DNA of 64,000 nt. It comes from Chitinophagales bacterium. Its GTDB lineage: Bacteria; Bacteroidota; Bacteroidia; Chitinophagales; Chitinophagaceae. The position numbers were made by a program, and so were the translations under genes. The notes beneath the pieces were generated by a model that saw only the letters and a list, made by a program, of their open reading frames with translations, ran no database searches and was not told where the DNA came from. Below, in pieces: positions 51,234 through 62,148 of the stretch (its first letter is position 1; the number at the start of each line of letters is the position of its first letter). The stretch lies in contig JAFLBM010000004.1 in the NCBI GenBank assembly GCA_017303455.1, positions 124,001 through 188,000 of the forward strand, read 5' to 3'.

Positions 51234-51743
51234 ATGACCAGCATACAAAATATCGCCTGCATTATTTTACTTGGACTTATGAGCTGTAACAGTGTAAGTA
51301 AAACTAAACCTGTTGTTATTGCCAAACCTGCCCCGGAATTATTTAAAATAAAATTAACTGATTTAAAAGATGAAGCACTTGATTTAAACCAGTATGCAGG
51401 AAAGGTAATCTTTATTAACTTTTGGGCTACCTGGTGCAAACCTTGTCTTCAGGAAATGGCGTCAATTGAAAAAGCCCAAAATATATTGCGAAATGAAAAC
51501 ATAGTATTCTTATTGGCTTCCGCCGAAACGGTTGACGAAATTGATGCATTCCGAAAACTACATTCTTACCCATTTAGTTATGTTCAAATACAAAACAGTG
51601 AAGAACTAAATATTGACGGCCTTCCAACAACATTTATCTTTAACAGGAATGGCAAGTTGGTCTTTTCCGAATCAGGCTACCGCAAGTGGGACGATAAGAG
51701 CAACATTGATACCATCCTTAAAATCATAAATACAAATGAATAA
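51234..51743 (+). CDS. TlpA/ResA-like thioredoxin lipoprotein
   Basis: 169 residues: lipobox (LMSCNS), then thioredoxin fold: VIFINFWATWCKPCLQEMASIEKAQ (active-site WCKPC), cis-Pro region DGLPTTFIFNRNGKLV. TlpA/ResA proteins reduce periplasmic disulfides, including those of copper-binding or cytochrome-maturation proteins. Here it may keep the Cys-rich HMBD/HMA proteins reduced. It overlaps the following gene by 8 bases. Confidence 0.92.
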   Translation: MTSIQNIACIILLGLMSCNSVSKTKPVVIAKPAPELFKIKLTDLKDEALDLNQYAGKVIFINFWATWCKPCLQEMASIEKAQNILRNENIVFLLASAETVDEIDAFRKLHSYPFSYVQIQNSEELNIDGLPTTFIFNRNGKLVFSESGYRKWDDKSNIDTILKIINTNE

Positions 51744-52962
51744 GTTATTAACTGCTTTATTATTTGCCCTGGCTATATCTTCCTGTAACAATGCTTCAAA
51801 AGATTCTGCAAAAGAAAAAGCTGAACCAATCCAAACTACGAATTTAAAAGAACTACAATCACCTGCTGATACAGCCAGCGCCGAACCTTACCTTTTTACC
51901 GATAAGAATGGATTGGTGTATTTATCATGGATTGAGAAAAAAATGGGAACGAGTTTTTTGAAAGTTTCTACGTTCACTAATGAGCAATGGTCACAGCCAA
52001 TGATAATCAGTTCAGGAGATAACTGGTTTGTTAATTGGGCAGACTATCCGCTTGTGGCTGCGGACGGGGCAAACAATTTAATAGCGCATTATTTGGAAAA
52101 AAGTGAACAGGGTAAATATACATACGATGTAAAAATTACCACCTCAGGTGACGCAGGTAAGACCTGGGGTATTGCTAAAGTTTTGCATAATGATGGCAAA
52201 AAAGCGGAGCATGGTTTTGTTTCGATGATACCATACGGAGATAACTATTTTGTTTCATGGCTGGATGGACGTAATTCAGTAATGGAAGAAGATGGAGGCC
52301 ACAGCGAAGGCCATCATGGTCAAATGACAATTAGAGGTGCAGTAATAGATAAGCAAGGAAATAAATCAAACGAATGGGAACTTGATAACCGGGTATGCGA
52401 TTGTTGCCAGACCGCCGCAGCTATTACCGAAAATGGGCCAGTGGTAGTTTACAGGGACAGGTCGGAACAGGAGATAAGAGATATGTCAATTGTAAGGCTT
52501 ATTGATGGCAAATGGACAACCCCTAAACCAATCTTTGCCGATAACTGGAAAATTGAGGGATGCCCGGTAAACGGCCCCAGGATTGATGCCATTGGTAATA
52601 GTATGGCAGTGGCATGGTTCACATCACCCGATAAGAATGCACAGGTAAATATTGTTTTTTCCAAAGATGGCGGTGCCACATTCAATAGCCCGTTACGCAT
52701 AGATGAAGGAAAAGGAATTGGCCGTGTAGATGTAGTGATGCTGGATGAAAATACTGCCGTTGTAAGCTGGATGGAGGGGTCTGTAATAAAAGCTGTAAAG
52801 GCATATAACAATGGCAAAAAAGAACCTTCATTTATAGTGGCCGCTTCAGCAGAATCGAGGTCAAGCGGTTTTCCGCAGATGACAAAATCGGGGACTAATT
52901 TAATTTTTTCATGGACGGATGACAAAAGTAAATCAATTAAAGTAGCAAGCTTTTCACTATAA
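51736..52962 (+). CDS. BNR/sialidase-like beta-propeller lipoprotein
   Basis: 408 residues: lipobox (AISSCNN). Repeated BNR-type Asp boxes (S-x-D-x-G-x-T-W) are visible: TSGDAGKTWGIAKV and SKDGGATFNSPLRI, each following blade strands (NGLVYLSWIEKK, NSMAVAWFTSPDKNAQVNIVF). A loop HSEGHHGQMT and a Cys cluster VCDCCQT are unusual for sialidases and suggest metal contact. The Arg triad of true sialidases is not evident, so an enzyme role is doubtful. Last gene of the copper block, overlapping the TlpA gene. Confidence 0.8.
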   Translation: MNKLLTALLFALAISSCNNASKDSAKEKAEPIQTTNLKELQSPADTASAEPYLFTDKNGLVYLSWIEKKMGTSFLKVSTFTNEQWSQPMIISSGDNWFVNWADYPLVAADGANNLIAHYLEKSEQGKYTYDVKITTSGDAGKTWGIAKVLHNDGKKAEHGFVSMIPYGDNYFVSWLDGRNSVMEEDGGHSEGHHGQMTIRGAVIDKQGNKSNEWELDNRVCDCCQTAAAITENGPVVVYRDRSEQEIRDMSIVRLIDGKWTTPKPIFADNWKIEGCPVNGPRIDAIGNSMAVAWFTSPDKNAQVNIVFSKDGGATFNSPLRIDEGKGIGRVDVVMLDENTAVVSWMEGSVIKAVKAYNNGKKEPSFIVAASAESRSSGFPQMTKSGTNLIFSWTDDKSKSIKVASFSL

Positions 52963-53031
52963 TTGGGTTTGCCTTTACTACATACTAAGGGTGCAATAAC
53001 AACAATGGGTTTGAGAAACCTGGCGAGAGAT

Positions 53032-56000
53032 TTATATCCTCATCCCTTTACTTTTTTTCTCAACTGATTCTTTTTTTGGTAGAAGCGTTTTTTCAATTTT
53101 TATAACAGGGGTTTCTTTAACCCCTTCTTTAGGAGAGCTATGTTCCTCACCCGCTAATTGTTTTTTCTGAATTTTTATGGTGATTTCTCTTTCAAGGTTG
53201 GCTACTTCTTTTTTAAGCTGTGCCAATTCAGATTCTTTCTCAAAAGGCTTTGCCACTAATAGTTCAAGCATTGGAATATTATGTTCCAGTTCTTTACAAT
53301 TCTTTTCATACTTTTCTTTTAGCGCATCCACCCTGTCTATACAATTTAAAAAATGCCGGGCAGCCAATTTAGGATTATCAGTATTAAGATGTCCCTGGTT
53401 CCAGGTGTATTTTATACCGGTTGCCTGGCTTTCGGCGTAGAACGTATTTTGGTAGCGATATTCAAACATGCTGTTGTTTTCATAAGTTTCTTTCTGGCGA
53501 CGTATCATGCAATCAAAACCATACAGGCTGCCGACTTTAAGGCTATCATCTTCACCGGGCTTAGGTTTCCAGTTAAGTGATAGTTGAATAAGATGGATGC
53601 CGATGGCTTCTGCTGTTGTGGCAGGGCAATCTTTTATTTGCACCGGATTTGATTTAGTGCCGTCTTTTTCAAAGGCTAATACTTTATTATAAGCCGATTC
53701 GTCTGTGGCTAATTTTGTGAGAGTTTGCATTGTTGTTTCTTTATCCCTTTGCATATTCTCCAACTGAAACCGTGACCGGATTACTTCTTTATGATGGGCA
53801 TTGCGGAGACTTTCCAACACAGCTATCTTCTTTTCCATTTTTGATTTTTCCAGCAGTGTTGTATCACCGGATAAAATGGCGATGTATTCTGAAAAGTTCA
53901 TCCCACTCTTTTCATCAATGCTGCCCTCGTCAATCGTCCGCACATTCAGTTCGCAGTTTTTCATCTGGCTGATAAAAGTTTGTTTATTCTTCAGCAAATT
54001 GAATTTGTAATTATCTAATGATTGCTCAACTGCATAAATGAAGTTCTGCACTTTGTTATCGTAGTTTTCTTTTGCCAGCTTGTTTCCCTGCCTGGCACCA
54101 CGGCCGTTACGTTGTTCCAGCTCTGATGGCTTCCAGGGAATATCAAGGTGGTGCATTGCTACAACTTTTGCCTGTACATTTAAACCAGTACCTGCTTTCT
54201 CTGTACTGCCCAGCAAAATCCGTATTTCACCATTATTCATTTTCCGGAACAGTTCTGGCTTTTGCCTGTCTGTCCAGTCATGAATGAAAGTAATTTTGTT
54301 AGCAGGAATATCAAAATCTGTAACCAGTTTTTCTTTTAACGCATCATAAATATTAAACTCATTGGGCTTAGGTGTACCAATATCGCTAAACACAATTTGT
54401 GTTCCCCTGCTTTCAATACTTTCATTATAGACTTCAGCAATCTTTCTTGCACAAACATTTACTTTATGATTAGGATGGTCTTCATATAAAGAAGAATCTA
54501 TCAGCCGCATATCAGCCGCCATTTTCTTTGCATAATTTGTAGCTATGAGCATTCGGCCTCTGTCTTCTTCATCTGTTAAAGGTGGCCTTCCAATTAAAGA
54601 GCCATCACCAGTTTTAGCAAACTGCATCAGTTTCTTAATAAATTCTCGCTGGTCTGGTGTGGGTGGAATATTGACTAATTGTTCAGCCAATTCAGGTTTA
54701 TCCAAATTGATATGTTTGGCAGTTTTATAATCGGTGATTTCATTATAAAACAAAGCCAGTTCCGGCACTTTTATAAAATGACGGAAACGTTCCTTCGCAA
54801 TGATTTCATTGGTAACAGAAAATTCAAAGTCAACAGTCTTCTTTGCGAATACTGCTGCCCAGCCATCAAAATTTTCAATACGTTGCCGTTCCATTTCATT
54901 TGGCCGCAGGTATTTAAACAACAAATACATTTCTGTAAGGCTGTTGCTAATGGGTGTGCCGGATAAAAACGTTACACATAAATCACTCCTGAATTTTTCC
55001 TGCAAGGTTCTCACAGCAAAGAGCATATTCAAAGCCTTTTGGCTTCCCTGCTGGTTGCCCAATCCTGCTACACGGTCATGCCTTGTGGTAAAAGTGAGGT
55101 TCTTAAATTTATGTGCCTCATCAACAAACAAATGGTCAATACCTAATTCCTTGAAGTTGATACCGGCATCTTTCTTTTCGTCAATGGCTTTTCTTAACTC
55201 TTGCAATTTTACTCCCAGGTTTGTTTTGCGTATCTCCAAACCTTTCAACATTCGCCGGGAAATTTCGCCACCCATATCTTTAATGGTGTACAAATCTCTT
55301 TCGATGTTATCTAATTCTGCCTGAAATATCTGCCGTTGTATTTCCGGGCTTTGAGGAATTTTTCCAAACTGGTCATGCGTAAGTAAAATACAATCCCAGT
55401 TGTTGTTTTTTATTTCATGAAAGAGCCGCAACCGTTTGGTTGGAGTAAAATCATTTTCACCCGGAGCCAGTATCCTTGCATTGGGATAAGCTTTGCGATA
55501 GGTTTCTGCAATCTGGTTAACATTTGCCTTTAAAGCAAGTATCATCGGTTTATTGGCAACACCCAGCCGTTTCATTTCATAAGAAGCCACAACCATCGTC
55601 AATGTTTTTCCCAAACCAACTTCATGGTCAATCAATGCTCCACGATTTTGTATGATACGCCAAACCGAATTTTTCTGCGAACTGTATAAATCATCTATAC
55701 CCAATCTTCTTTTATCCAAATTGGGAAACTGCAAATGGCTTCCATCATATTCTCTCAGTACATAACAATTAAAAGTATCATTGTACAGATTAACCAATTC
55801 AGTCTTGTCTGCTTCGGGCAATTCCTTCAGCCATTCTACAAAATTGCTTCTGATGGTTTCTACTTTTTGATGCCCCAATTGAATGGCATCATTGTCAGGC
55901 ACCCGGATAGTTTTATCGCCTACATCAACCTCATAAGAAAAGAAGGGAGTGGTATTTTCCAACGCATGTTCTAATAATTTATCGCCAAACATCCGTCTGC

Positions 56001-58521
56001 CATCTTTCGGCTGCACGGCATATTCCTGGTCAATCTTTGCATTGCTGGATGATACCTTTACTTTAAATGTATCGACAGAAGCGAAATAGGTTACCTCAGT
56101 ATTTAACTCAAAAATGTGCGATGCAAAACGGTTGTAATAATCAAGCGGTATCCATCTTTCACCCAAGTTAAAATCCAGCAATTCAAAAGGTATTTTCTCT
56201 GGCTGTACTTTTTCTAATGCCTGCAGGCTTCTTAGTAATTGTGCATTCTCCGAATTTTTATTTACTACTTCAGTAGCTATACGCCATTTGCTTACCACAT
56301 TACCACTTAATAACTGGTCGGCTGTTTCCCACTCATTGTTTAAAGGGTTTAAGTAGATATGATTGCCCAATGCTGTAATAGCTTCCTCTTCTGTAGAGTC
56401 AGTGGCGGCAGCAATAAATTCCATATCTACCTTGCCTTTATCATTCAGGCTTTTTGCCAATGCTTCCAGCGGATTAGCCGTGTGAAATGCTTCTTGCTTT
56501 TGTACTAATGACTGTGTGAGTATATCTGCTTTTACAAATTGTTCGCCTTCCTTTCTTTCTAAAGATGCCAGCATTGTCAAACCAAATGCCTCATCCTTTA
56601 ATATGCGTTGCTTATTTGTGTTTGAATTTAACAACCCATGGCCCCTGGTTAAAGCATCATACGACTCATTCAATTCCTTTCTTAGCTTGGGGAACTCAAT
56701 CTTTTCAGTTAGTTCTTTATCTGCCAATAACAAATACCTGTCTCTTACCAATGTGTATTGCTGATAAAATGCTAAATCTTTTTTATCGTAAATGCTGGGG
56801 AGAAAAACAGGTTTATCTTTTTCACCAGTAAGAAATGAAACAAAACCAACCCGGTTTTTGTGTACAATTAAAGTGGCCTCTTTATGATAAGGGTTGACAT
56901 CTTTTATAATGTCATCTTCTTCAGTCCCCAATGAGATATGAAAAACCGACTCACCTTCATTATAAAATTCGTGGCCATATTGTTTTAGTAAATTGGAAAG
57001 TGCTTTTAATTCATTTTGAAAAGCTGCCGCATTCATCCAGTTGGCTCCAAATTGTAGCTCATCGAAATTTGAATAAAGTTTGTAAGCATACTGCTTAAAG
57101 GCGATAGATTTGGCCGTGAGCATTACAATACCTTCATGCTCCGGGTTGTCTTTTGTTTTGATGATATTAAGGAGTCTTGCAGTTTTCTTATCTACCACAG
57201 TAGCATCAAGAGGATTGATATAAGCCATTGCCCGATTTATGTTTGCTGCCGGAGCAATATCAAACAATCCTAACTGTACAGAATTGTTATCGGCAATATT
57301 TTCAGGAATGGGCAAATAAGTTAACTGTTTGCCTGTAAGCTTTGGCTTTATGGTTAATTCCTGTTCAAACGATTTTTTATTGAACCGTTTTCTTAAACCA
57401 TCCACAATAGTTGCAGACAACTTACCCTCAATTCCATTGATATTACCTTTTTGCCAGATAGCTTCAGTAGCTCTGCCGTATTGATTTTTTCCTGGCTTAA
57501 TTTCATTGGCGGCAATGATTTCGGGGTGCAGGACGATGTACTGGTTTACATGATATTCGCCAAATTCATTTTGCTGTTCAGTTGTCTGAATCAAGTTTTG
57601 TTCATGGGTTGTTATATCTTTTTTACCCGTTTGTTTTTGCACAATTAGCAGATGTGATGGTGCTTCTGTGTTACCAGTATCTTTCATCAGGTTATCCGGT
57701 AATACAGAAAGGCTGATAAAATTTGAATTGTGAAAAAGATATTCTCTGGCTGGTTTATTGGATGGACTGTTTAGGAACGCATCGGTCGTTACATAGGCAA
57801 GCAAGCCGCCTTCTTTAATTTTATCAAGTCCTTTTGCAAAAAAATAGTTATGTATTTTGCCAGAAATATTTTCATCCGGATATTTTTCATCAAGTACTTT
57901 GAAATTACCAAACGGGATATTGCTTACAATTAAATCACTGCTGCCATTTTCATCATTGCTGGTGTTTTCAAACCCTGTCACCTGCACGGTAACAGGAACG
58001 GGTATCGAACTACTAAGTGCAGTCAATACCCGTCCCGTCAGTATATCTTTTTCTATGGCTGTAATATTTTGTAAGGATGGAAAAGTATTTACAGCCTGAG
58101 CACTAAAAACCCCGGCGCCGCTGCTGGGTTCATACAGGTTTTTGGGTTCAATACCCTGTTTCTTTAATTCAGTAAACAGAACTTTGGGAATAATCTCCGG
58201 AGTGTAAAATGCTGTAAGGATACTGTTACGTAACGAATCAATTGTATCCTTGTATTCCTTTTCGCTTAGATGCTGTTGCAACAAATGGTGCAACTCAATA
58301 ATATCAGCATACAATGCCAGGTCTGCTTTGGTTGCATTGAGTTTAACCCATTCATCTTTTGGCGCATTAGGAAACAGTATGGCTTTCAATCCGCCAAAAC
58401 CAGAATACTGCCGCAGAGATTGCACCTGTTCATCAGAAAGTTTTTGTCGCTGATTGTATTCAAGTGCAACCCTGATTGCAGCAATATTATCCTTCAGCTT
58501 TTGTTGGCTGTTGTAACTCAT
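53032..58521 (-). CDS. Giant N6-adenine methylase-like plus SNF2-type helicase protein of a mobile element
   Basis: 1829 residues. Near residue 139 a SAM-binding motif ([15 protein letters not shown]) and near 203 a motif IV variant (SNIPFG instead of NPPF/Y). Helicase core: Walker [18 protein letters not shown] (~970), Walker [10 protein letters not shown] (~1137), motif [18 protein letters not shown], and C-terminal motifs [17 protein letters not shown] and [12 protein letters not shown] (~1472). The C-terminal 100 residues are coiled coil and Lys-rich. Such proteins accompany Bacteroidota conjugative elements and resemble phage/plasmid antirestriction (DarB-like) proteins. The role here, defence evasion or DNA processing, is inference. 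It overlaps the upstream gene by 35 bases. Confidence 0.82.
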   Translation of the reverse strand: MSYNSQQKLKDNIAAIRVALEYNQRQKLSDEQVQSLRQYSGFGGLKAILFPNAPKDEWVKLNATKADLALYADIIELHHLLQQHLSEKEYKDTIDSLRNSILTAFYTPEIIPKVLFTELKKQGIEPKNLYEPSSGAGVFSAQAVNTFPSLQNITAIEKDILTGRVLTALSSSIPVPVTVQVTGFENTSNDENGSSDLIVSNIPFGNFKVLDEKYPDENISGKIHNYFFAKGLDKIKEGGLLAYVTTDAFLNSPSNKPAREYLFHNSNFISLSVLPDNLMKDTGNTEAPSHLLIVQKQTGKKDITTHEQNLIQTTEQQNEFGEYHVNQYIVLHPEIIAANEIKPGKNQYGRATEAIWQKGNINGIEGKLSATIVDGLRKRFNKKSFEQELTIKPKLTGKQLTYLPIPENIADNNSVQLGLFDIAPAANINRAMAYINPLDATVVDKKTARLLNIIKTKDNPEHEGIVMLTAKSIAFKQYAYKLYSNFDELQFGANWMNAAAFQNELKALSNLLKQYGHEFYNEGESVFHISLGTEEDDIIKDVNPYHKEATLIVHKNRVGFVSFLTGEKDKPVFLPSIYDKKDLAFYQQYTLVRDRYLLLADKELTEKIEFPKLRKELNESYDALTRGHGLLNSNTNKQRILKDEAFGLTMLASLERKEGEQFVKADILTQSLVQKQEAFHTANPLEALAKSLNDKGKVDMEFIAAATDSTEEEAITALGNHIYLNPLNNEWETADQLLSGNVVSKWRIATEVVNKNSENAQLLRSLQALEKVQPEKIPFELLDFNLGERWIPLDYYNRFASHIFELNTEVTYFASVDTFKVKVSSSNAKIDQEYAVQPKDGRRMFGDKLLEHALENTTPFFSYEVDVGDKTIRVPDNDAIQLGHQKVETIRSNFVEWLKELPEADKTELVNLYNDTFNCYVLREYDGSHLQFPNLDKRRLGIDDLYSSQKNSVWRIIQNRGALIDHEVGLGKTLTMVVASYEMKRLGVANKPMILALKANVNQIAETYRKAYPNARILAPGENDFTPTKRLRLFHEIKNNNWDCILLTHDQFGKIPQSPEIQRQIFQAELDNIERDLYTIKDMGGEISRRMLKGLEIRKTNLGVKLQELRKAIDEKKDAGINFKELGIDHLFVDEAHKFKNLTFTTRHDRVAGLGNQQGSQKALNMLFAVRTLQEKFRSDLCVTFLSGTPISNSLTEMYLLFKYLRPNEMERQRIENFDGWAAVFAKKTVDFEFSVTNEIIAKERFRHFIKVPELALFYNEITDYKTAKHINLDKPELAEQLVNIPPTPDQREFIKKLMQFAKTGDGSLIGRPPLTDEEDRGRMLIATNYAKKMAADMRLIDSSLYEDHPNHKVNVCARKIAEVYNESIESRGTQIVFSDIGTPKPNEFNIYDALKEKLVTDFDIPANKITFIHDWTDRQKPELFRKMNNGEIRILLGSTEKAGTGLNVQAKVVAMHHLDIPWKPSELEQRNGRGARQGNKLAKENYDNKVQNFIYAVEQSLDNYKFNLLKNKQTFISQMKNCELNVRTIDEGSIDEKSGMNFSEYIAILSGDTTLLEKSKMEKKIAVLESLRNAHHKEVIRSRFQLENMQRDKETTMQTLTKLATDESAYNKVLAFEKDGTKSNPVQIKDCPATTAEAIGIHLIQLSLNWKPKPGEDDSLKVGSLYGFDCMIRRQKETYENNSMFEYRYQNTFYAESQATGIKYTWNQGHLNTDNPKLAARHFLNCIDRVDALKEKYEKNCKELEHNIPMLELLVAKPFEKESELAQLKKEVANLEREITIKIQKKQLAGEEHSSPKEGVKETPVIKIEKTLLPKKESVEKKSKGMRI

Positions 58522-58975
58522 TGCTCACATTTTCATTCTCGCTGTTACTCTTCAGGTACTCACTAATCATCCCCGTAATTGCATATTGTATAAACCGGTT
58601 ATCCTCATTTTCTATAGAGAATTTTAAATCCTCAAATACAGGTTCACAATAACCAATCATATTTATGATTTCATGCTGAAGCAGCCCGGATTCGGTAAGA
58701 GAGTTATAGTTTGCTTCAAATTCCTGTTCCAGCAGGTTAAGAATATAATTATAGCGGGAAGGCCGGAACTCAACTGTTGCCTCCGTTAAGCATCTTTCAA
58801 TAATTATATATTCGGGTTGCTTGCCTTTTTTTAATTGCTCAGATAATAGTTGAACACTTTCTGCTTTTTCATACAACCAAGCCCGTAGCTTATCTTCTGC
58901 TTCTAAAGCAAAAAGTAAATCAGGGTTATTGTCCCGTATATATTCCAATAATTTGCTTACCAAAACCTCTTGCAT
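58487..58975 (-). CDS. DUF1896-like mobile-element protein
   Basis: 162 residues from ATG at 58975; a longer frame upstream overlaps traE and is rejected. All-helical, acidic: [80 protein letters not shown]. The Y-I-R-D-x-x-P start and the (F/Y)xxLxxLLEQEFE centre match DUF1896, a protein of unknown function found in Bacteroidota conjugative transposons, usually beside the methylase-helicase, as here. Confidence 0.65.
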   Translation of the reverse strand: MQEVLVSKLLEYIRDNNPDLLFALEAEDKLRAWLYEKAESVQLLSEQLKKGKQPEYIIIERCLTEATVEFRPSRYNYILNLLEQEFEANYNSLTESGLLQHEIINMIGYCEPVFEDLKFSIENEDNRFIQYAITGMISEYLKSNSENENVSNELQQPTKAEG

Positions 58976-58986
58976 AAAAAATGATT

Positions 58987-59319
58987 TTATACGCCGAAGA
59001 ATGAACGGATAACTGTAGCAACAATCACCAGGAACACACAACTGCCAAACCATGCAGCAGCTACTTTGCCAGTATCATGGTCGCCGCTATTCCATTTTTG
59101 ATAAACTTTCACTGCACCTATTAAGCCAACTATGGCACCGACAGCATACATCAGGTTGGTGCCCGCAGCAAAATAACTTCTCACTTTAGTATTGGCCTCA
59201 TTAATACCTGCGTTACCATCTTGTGCTGCGGCTATCAACGATACCGTCAGGGATAAAGAAATGGCGACCAGTTTGTGCCACTGTTTTTTGCATTGGTGAA
59301 ATACTCTTACACTTTTCAT
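58987..59319 (-). CDS. traE: TraE-like conjugation protein (DUF4134)
   Basis: 110 residues from ATG at 59319 (a GTG two codons earlier is possible). Leader ending IAAAQ, then DGNAGINEANTKVRSYFAAGTNLMYAVGAIVGLIGAVKVYQKWNSGDHDTGKVAAAWFGSCVFLVIVATVIRSFF: two membrane helices in the CTnDOT TraE pattern. It is thought to be a small VirB2/VirB3-like inner-membrane part of the mating channel. No other classical tra gene is seen, so the transfer operon must lie elsewhere or have been lost. A long hairpin with a T7 tract precedes it. Confidence 0.9.
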   Translation of the reverse strand: MKSVRVFHQCKKQWHKLVAISLSLTVSLIAAAQDGNAGINEANTKVRSYFAAGTNLMYAVGAIVGLIGAVKVYQKWNSGDHDTGKVAAAWFGSCVFLVIVATVIRSFFGV

Positions 59320-59348
59320 ACACACTATGTTTTTAATAATTGATTTTG

Positions 59349-59411
59349 AAAAAAAGCTTCATTGTACCCTTCCCTATAATTACTAACCCATCCATCACTG
59401 TACAATGAAGC
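59349..59411 (-). terminator. Terminator or attenuator just upstream of traE
   Basis: On the - strand, GCTTCATTGTAC (59411-59400) and GTACAATGAAGC (59367-59356) form a perfect 12-bp stem with a 32-base loop, followed by T7 (59355-59349). It ends the gene at 59423 but lies only 30 bases before the traE start, so it could attenuate conjugation genes. Confidence 0.75.
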
Positions 59412-59422
59412 ATAAGTTTATG

Positions 59423-59887
59423 TTAAGTCCATATTGACAATAAATCAGCTTCCTTAATTAAACCGGGAAACTTCTCATTGACTTGAGTAAACACTATCGT
59501 TGAAATCTCACTTCTGCAATCAGCATTTTTCAGGGCCGGGTATTTGGAAACGATTAATTGCATTGAAAATAGCAGCTCCGGCTTTGGCATATTAGGCTCA
59601 GCACTGCTGGTAAATGCCTGAACTTCGTCGGCAAAAGCCTGCACCAAAGGAGAGATATCGGCTTCCAGTGTTGTTTTTGGAAGATAGTTTTCAGGCTTTT
59701 CAATAGGCTTGAAATGCTGAAGTCCCTCATCAGCTGGTATAAATATTTTTTCATTCTCAACCTTCCTGATTCCTATTAGACCTAATATTTCCCAGCGATA
59801 ATATTTAAAGCCAACAAAGCAATAATATAACAGCAGCAAAGTGATTAATCCGGCTATGTACTGATTCCATGAAATTGAACTAAGCAT
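59423..59887 (-). CDS. Single-pass membrane protein of the mobile element
   Basis: 154 residues from ATG at 59887. One N-terminal membrane helix (YIAGLITLLLLYYCFVGFKYY), then an acidic soluble part (IPADEGLQHFKPIEKPENYLPKTTLEADISPLVQAFADEVQAFTSSAEPN) and a helical end (MQLIVSKYPALKNADCRSEISTIVFTQVNEKFPGLIKEADLLSIW). I do not recognise a family. The position next to traE suggests a conjugation or entry-exclusion role. Confidence 0.7.
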   Translation of the reverse strand: MLSSISWNQYIAGLITLLLLYYCFVGFKYYRWEILGLIGIRKVENEKIFIPADEGLQHFKPIEKPENYLPKTTLEADISPLVQAFADEVQAFTSSAEPNMPKPELLFSMQLIVSKYPALKNADCRSEISTIVFTQVNEKFPGLIKEADLLSIWT

Positions 59888-59984
59888 AAACAATATTTTA
59901 TTCTGCTTAGGTAATTATCAAATACATGACCATAAATACCGGTAAAGTAGTAAGAGAGGTAGGACAAACGGATAATGACTTACC

Positions 59985-60016
59985 AAAAAGAAAGCCGAAG
60001 TAAAACTCCGGCTTTC
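59985..60016 (-). terminator. Rho-independent terminator
   Basis: On the - strand GAAAGCCG (60016-60009) pairs with CGGCTTTC (59997-59990), 11-base loop, then T5 (59989-59985). It lies 6 bases after the stop of the 49-residue gene. Confidence 0.88.
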
Positions 60017-60021
60017 AAGAA

Positions 60022-60171
60022 TCACTTTCCTTTCTTAGCTCCGTGGTTGGGGTTCATTTGCTTTCCCCGGTTACCCTGATTCTGGGCATGTTGTTTATTT
60101 TGCCCTTGTGTTCCTTTGTTCGCATTCTGCTGATTGGAACTGTTATCAGCAGGTTTGATGTTGTTTGCCAT
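60022..60171 (-). CDS. 49-residue Asn/Gln/Lys-rich hydrophilic protein
   Basis: ATG at 60171, stop tga at 60022. The protein is almost all Asn, Gln, Gly and Lys (SSNQQNANKGTQGQNKQH, NQGNRGKQMNPNHGAKKGK). Small proteins of this composition, with a NQGNRGKQ(M/L)NPN motif, are common in Bacteroidota genomes. It is probably disordered; function unknown. It shares a transcript with the LytTR-like gene (12-base gap) and ends at a strong terminator. Confidence 0.75.
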   Translation of the reverse strand: MANNIKPADNSSNQQNANKGTQGQNKQHAQNQGNRGKQMNPNHGAKKGK

Positions 60172-60183
60172 TTTGAGATTATT

Positions 60184-60837
60184 TTATTTCTCAAAGCTGG
60201 TAATACTTTTTTTAATTTTAGCAAGGATGTCACGAAGTTGATTATTTTGTAACGAATTGATATTATCAAAAGCCTTCTTCTTTTCAATAAATTCATTCGC
60301 AGCCTTTTTGCTAATCTTAATATTACTGTAATCAACGGACGGAGTAATATCAATGCTGTTAGCAAATAGGAAATTGCTTTCTAAACCATAATGCTTTACG
60401 TTGATTAATACGCCTCTTTTAACAAGACAAAATAAAAATTTGCTTTGGTTAATTACCTTTTGTAATTCCCCGAAATTTGTTTCTGTGTATAAAATATTGG
60501 TTTGGGTTGCTGAACCGCCAATGCCAGATATCGCTCTATCAAGCAATATTTGCTTTGTCCGGCCTTTTGAAAAAACACCAATAATATTGGCTGGTTTTAC
60601 TTCATAGAACGCTGCCTCATTTTTGAAAGAAGCTTTGATTTTAACCGGTAGTGGGTTAGTAAAAAGAGTGTACTGCTGAAGTAAAACTTCTAAATCAGAA
60701 AACAGTTTTAAGTGCCAGTTCGTTTCGTATTCATCAATCGTTACTTTTTGGTGGCGAATAACTGTTTGAAGTTGCCTGACTTTTGTTTTAAGCCTGCTAT
60801 TTTCTTTCTTTAGTCCCGATAGTATTTTATCTTTCAT
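60184..60837 (-). CDS. Coiled-coil protein with LytTR-like DNA-binding domain
   Basis: 217 residues from ATG at 60837. An N-terminal coiled coil (MKDKILSGLKKENSRLKTKVRQLQTVIRHQKVTIDEYE, ~1-40) is followed by a LytTR-like beta domain: PANIIGVFSKGRTKQILL, NILYTETNFGELQKVINQSKFLFCLVKRGVLINVKHY. The end is Lys-rich helical. LytTR proteins bind direct repeats with about two-turn spacing; such repeats occur at 62149-62181, upstream of the neighbouring gene. Assignment by pattern only; the usual receiver domain is absent. Confidence 0.6.
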   Translation of the reverse strand: MKDKILSGLKKENSRLKTKVRQLQTVIRHQKVTIDEYETNWHLKLFSDLEVLLQQYTLFTNPLPVKIKASFKNEAAFYEVKPANIIGVFSKGRTKQILLDRAISGIGGSATQTNILYTETNFGELQKVINQSKFLFCLVKRGVLINVKHYGLESNFLFANSIDITPSVDYSNIKISKKAANEFIEKKKAFDNINSLQNNQLRDILAKIKKSITSFEK

Positions 60838-60883
60838 ACTCAAATTTAATGAAGATAATTAGCTGAAACAACAGCCTCTAAAG

Positions 60884-62092
60884 TCATAATCGCCCAATAA
60901 TTGTCACCCACTTCTGCATTATTTCTTTCATCATGTTTAATGTGGCTTTATCAGGAGCATGATATTTAGTTTCTAAGCTTCCGAAAGAAATATCATCTTT
61001 TTGAAGTGTAGTAAATAATTTTGAAACAGTTTTCAGCATTGGTGCAATGGTACGATTGATAATGATTTTGTCAACCACCAGTAACCTGATAAGTACCGCC
61101 AGCTTAGCAACAGATAAAGATGTTTGTATTTTTAACTCCGGGTCTATCATTACGTCTTTATCGGAAGCCCTCTTGCTTTTTTGTTGGATGTGTTTTATTT
61201 CCTCTGTTATATAATCTGTTATTTGTTTTTTCAGGTGTAGTTTTTTACTATCAAAGCCGGTAGTTGCTTTGGTTTTTACCTGAGAAATTAAACTAAAGTG
61301 CTGTTGCAGGAATGAAATATTTGCCGCATCTGTTTCAAAATGTTCTGCCTGCGCTTTTATCAAGTCAATTTCATACTCAATAAAACAATTTGAATTGAAA
61401 TTATTGTAATAAAGTAAATTTCTGACAGCATTTTCTGTTATAGATGCGGAAGCTGCTTCAATTTCCTGAACGAGGTTTTGCAGATAAACTAATTGTCTGT
61501 AGCTAAGACCATATTCCGGTAAACTACATTGCTCTGTTACTGCCTGTTGAAATACCTTAAGAAGTTGGCTGTTATCCAGCTTTAACAGCAAATAGTCAAT
61601 TTTTATCTTTAAGCATTCTGATATTTCCCGGAATTGAAATTTTGCAATCCTGCTTTCAAAATCATAATATTCGTAAAAGAAATTTTGTATAAACCCGAGT
61701 GTTGTTTCAATCTGTGTACAAACTCCACTATGGCATTCTATATTTTCAAATACTTCATCACTGATATTTCTTAGCAATGCCTGAACTAATTTTATGTACT
61801 GCCCCTTATCAAAGGCGAAGGCATTATCAATAAGCTCTTCCATCAGCAGCATGGGTATATATTCCACATCCGTCTGAAGGCTTTTAAGTAAATCGCTTTC
61901 TAACAATTCAGGAAAAACCTGTTTATTTCTGGTGGCGTTATCCATGCCATTACTAAGTATAAAATACCATTTACCAAGTGCCTGTTGAACCGACAATTTC
62001 GGGCCTGAAAATGAGGAGTCATCCTGAAGAAGCAGAGATTGGGTAATGTCAAAACTCTTTGCAATTCCGTTTGCTTTTACTACACTTTTCAT
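60884..62092 (-). CDS. Large helical protein of unknown function, mobile-element associated
   Basis: 402 residues, no signal peptide or membrane segment, almost entirely helical by composition. Segments: GKWYFILSNGMDNATRNKQVFPELLESDLLKSLQTDVEYIPMLLMEELIDNAFAFD; a Cys pair ECHSGVC; KKLHLKKQITDYITEEIKHIQQKSKRASDKDV; and the end SVAKLAVLIRLLVVDKIIINRTIAPMLKTVSKLFTTLQ. The SVAKLAVLIRLL segment followed by a Lys-rich stretch recalls plasmid-borne regulatory proteins, but I cannot assign a family. Preceded by the 11-bp direct repeats. Confidence 0.7.
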   Translation of the reverse strand: MKSVVKANGIAKSFDITQSLLLQDDSSFSGPKLSVQQALGKWYFILSNGMDNATRNKQVFPELLESDLLKSLQTDVEYIPMLLMEELIDNAFAFDKGQYIKLVQALLRNISDEVFENIECHSGVCTQIETTLGFIQNFFYEYYDFESRIAKFQFREISECLKIKIDYLLLKLDNSQLLKVFQQAVTEQCSLPEYGLSYRQLVYLQNLVQEIEAASASITENAVRNLLYYNNFNSNCFIEYEIDLIKAQAEHFETDAANISFLQQHFSLISQVKTKATTGFDSKKLHLKKQITDYITEEIKHIQQKSKRASDKDVMIDPELKIQTSLSVAKLAVLIRLLVVDKIIINRTIAPMLKTVSKLFTTLQKDDISFGSLETKYHAPDKATLNMMKEIMQKWVTIIGRL

Positions 62093-62148
62093 AACACACT
62101 TTTGAGTAGTAAGATTGCAAACAGCAAACCAATAACATTACGTTAAGT

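Noticed and set aside
51736-52962. True sialidase
   Set aside because: BNR Asp boxes are present but the catalytic Arg triad and Tyr/Glu pair are not recognisable.
53730-54287. Several 60-80 codon + strand frames over the methylase-helicase gene
   Set aside because: Shadows of the 1829-residue - strand gene; no starts, signals or domains of their own.
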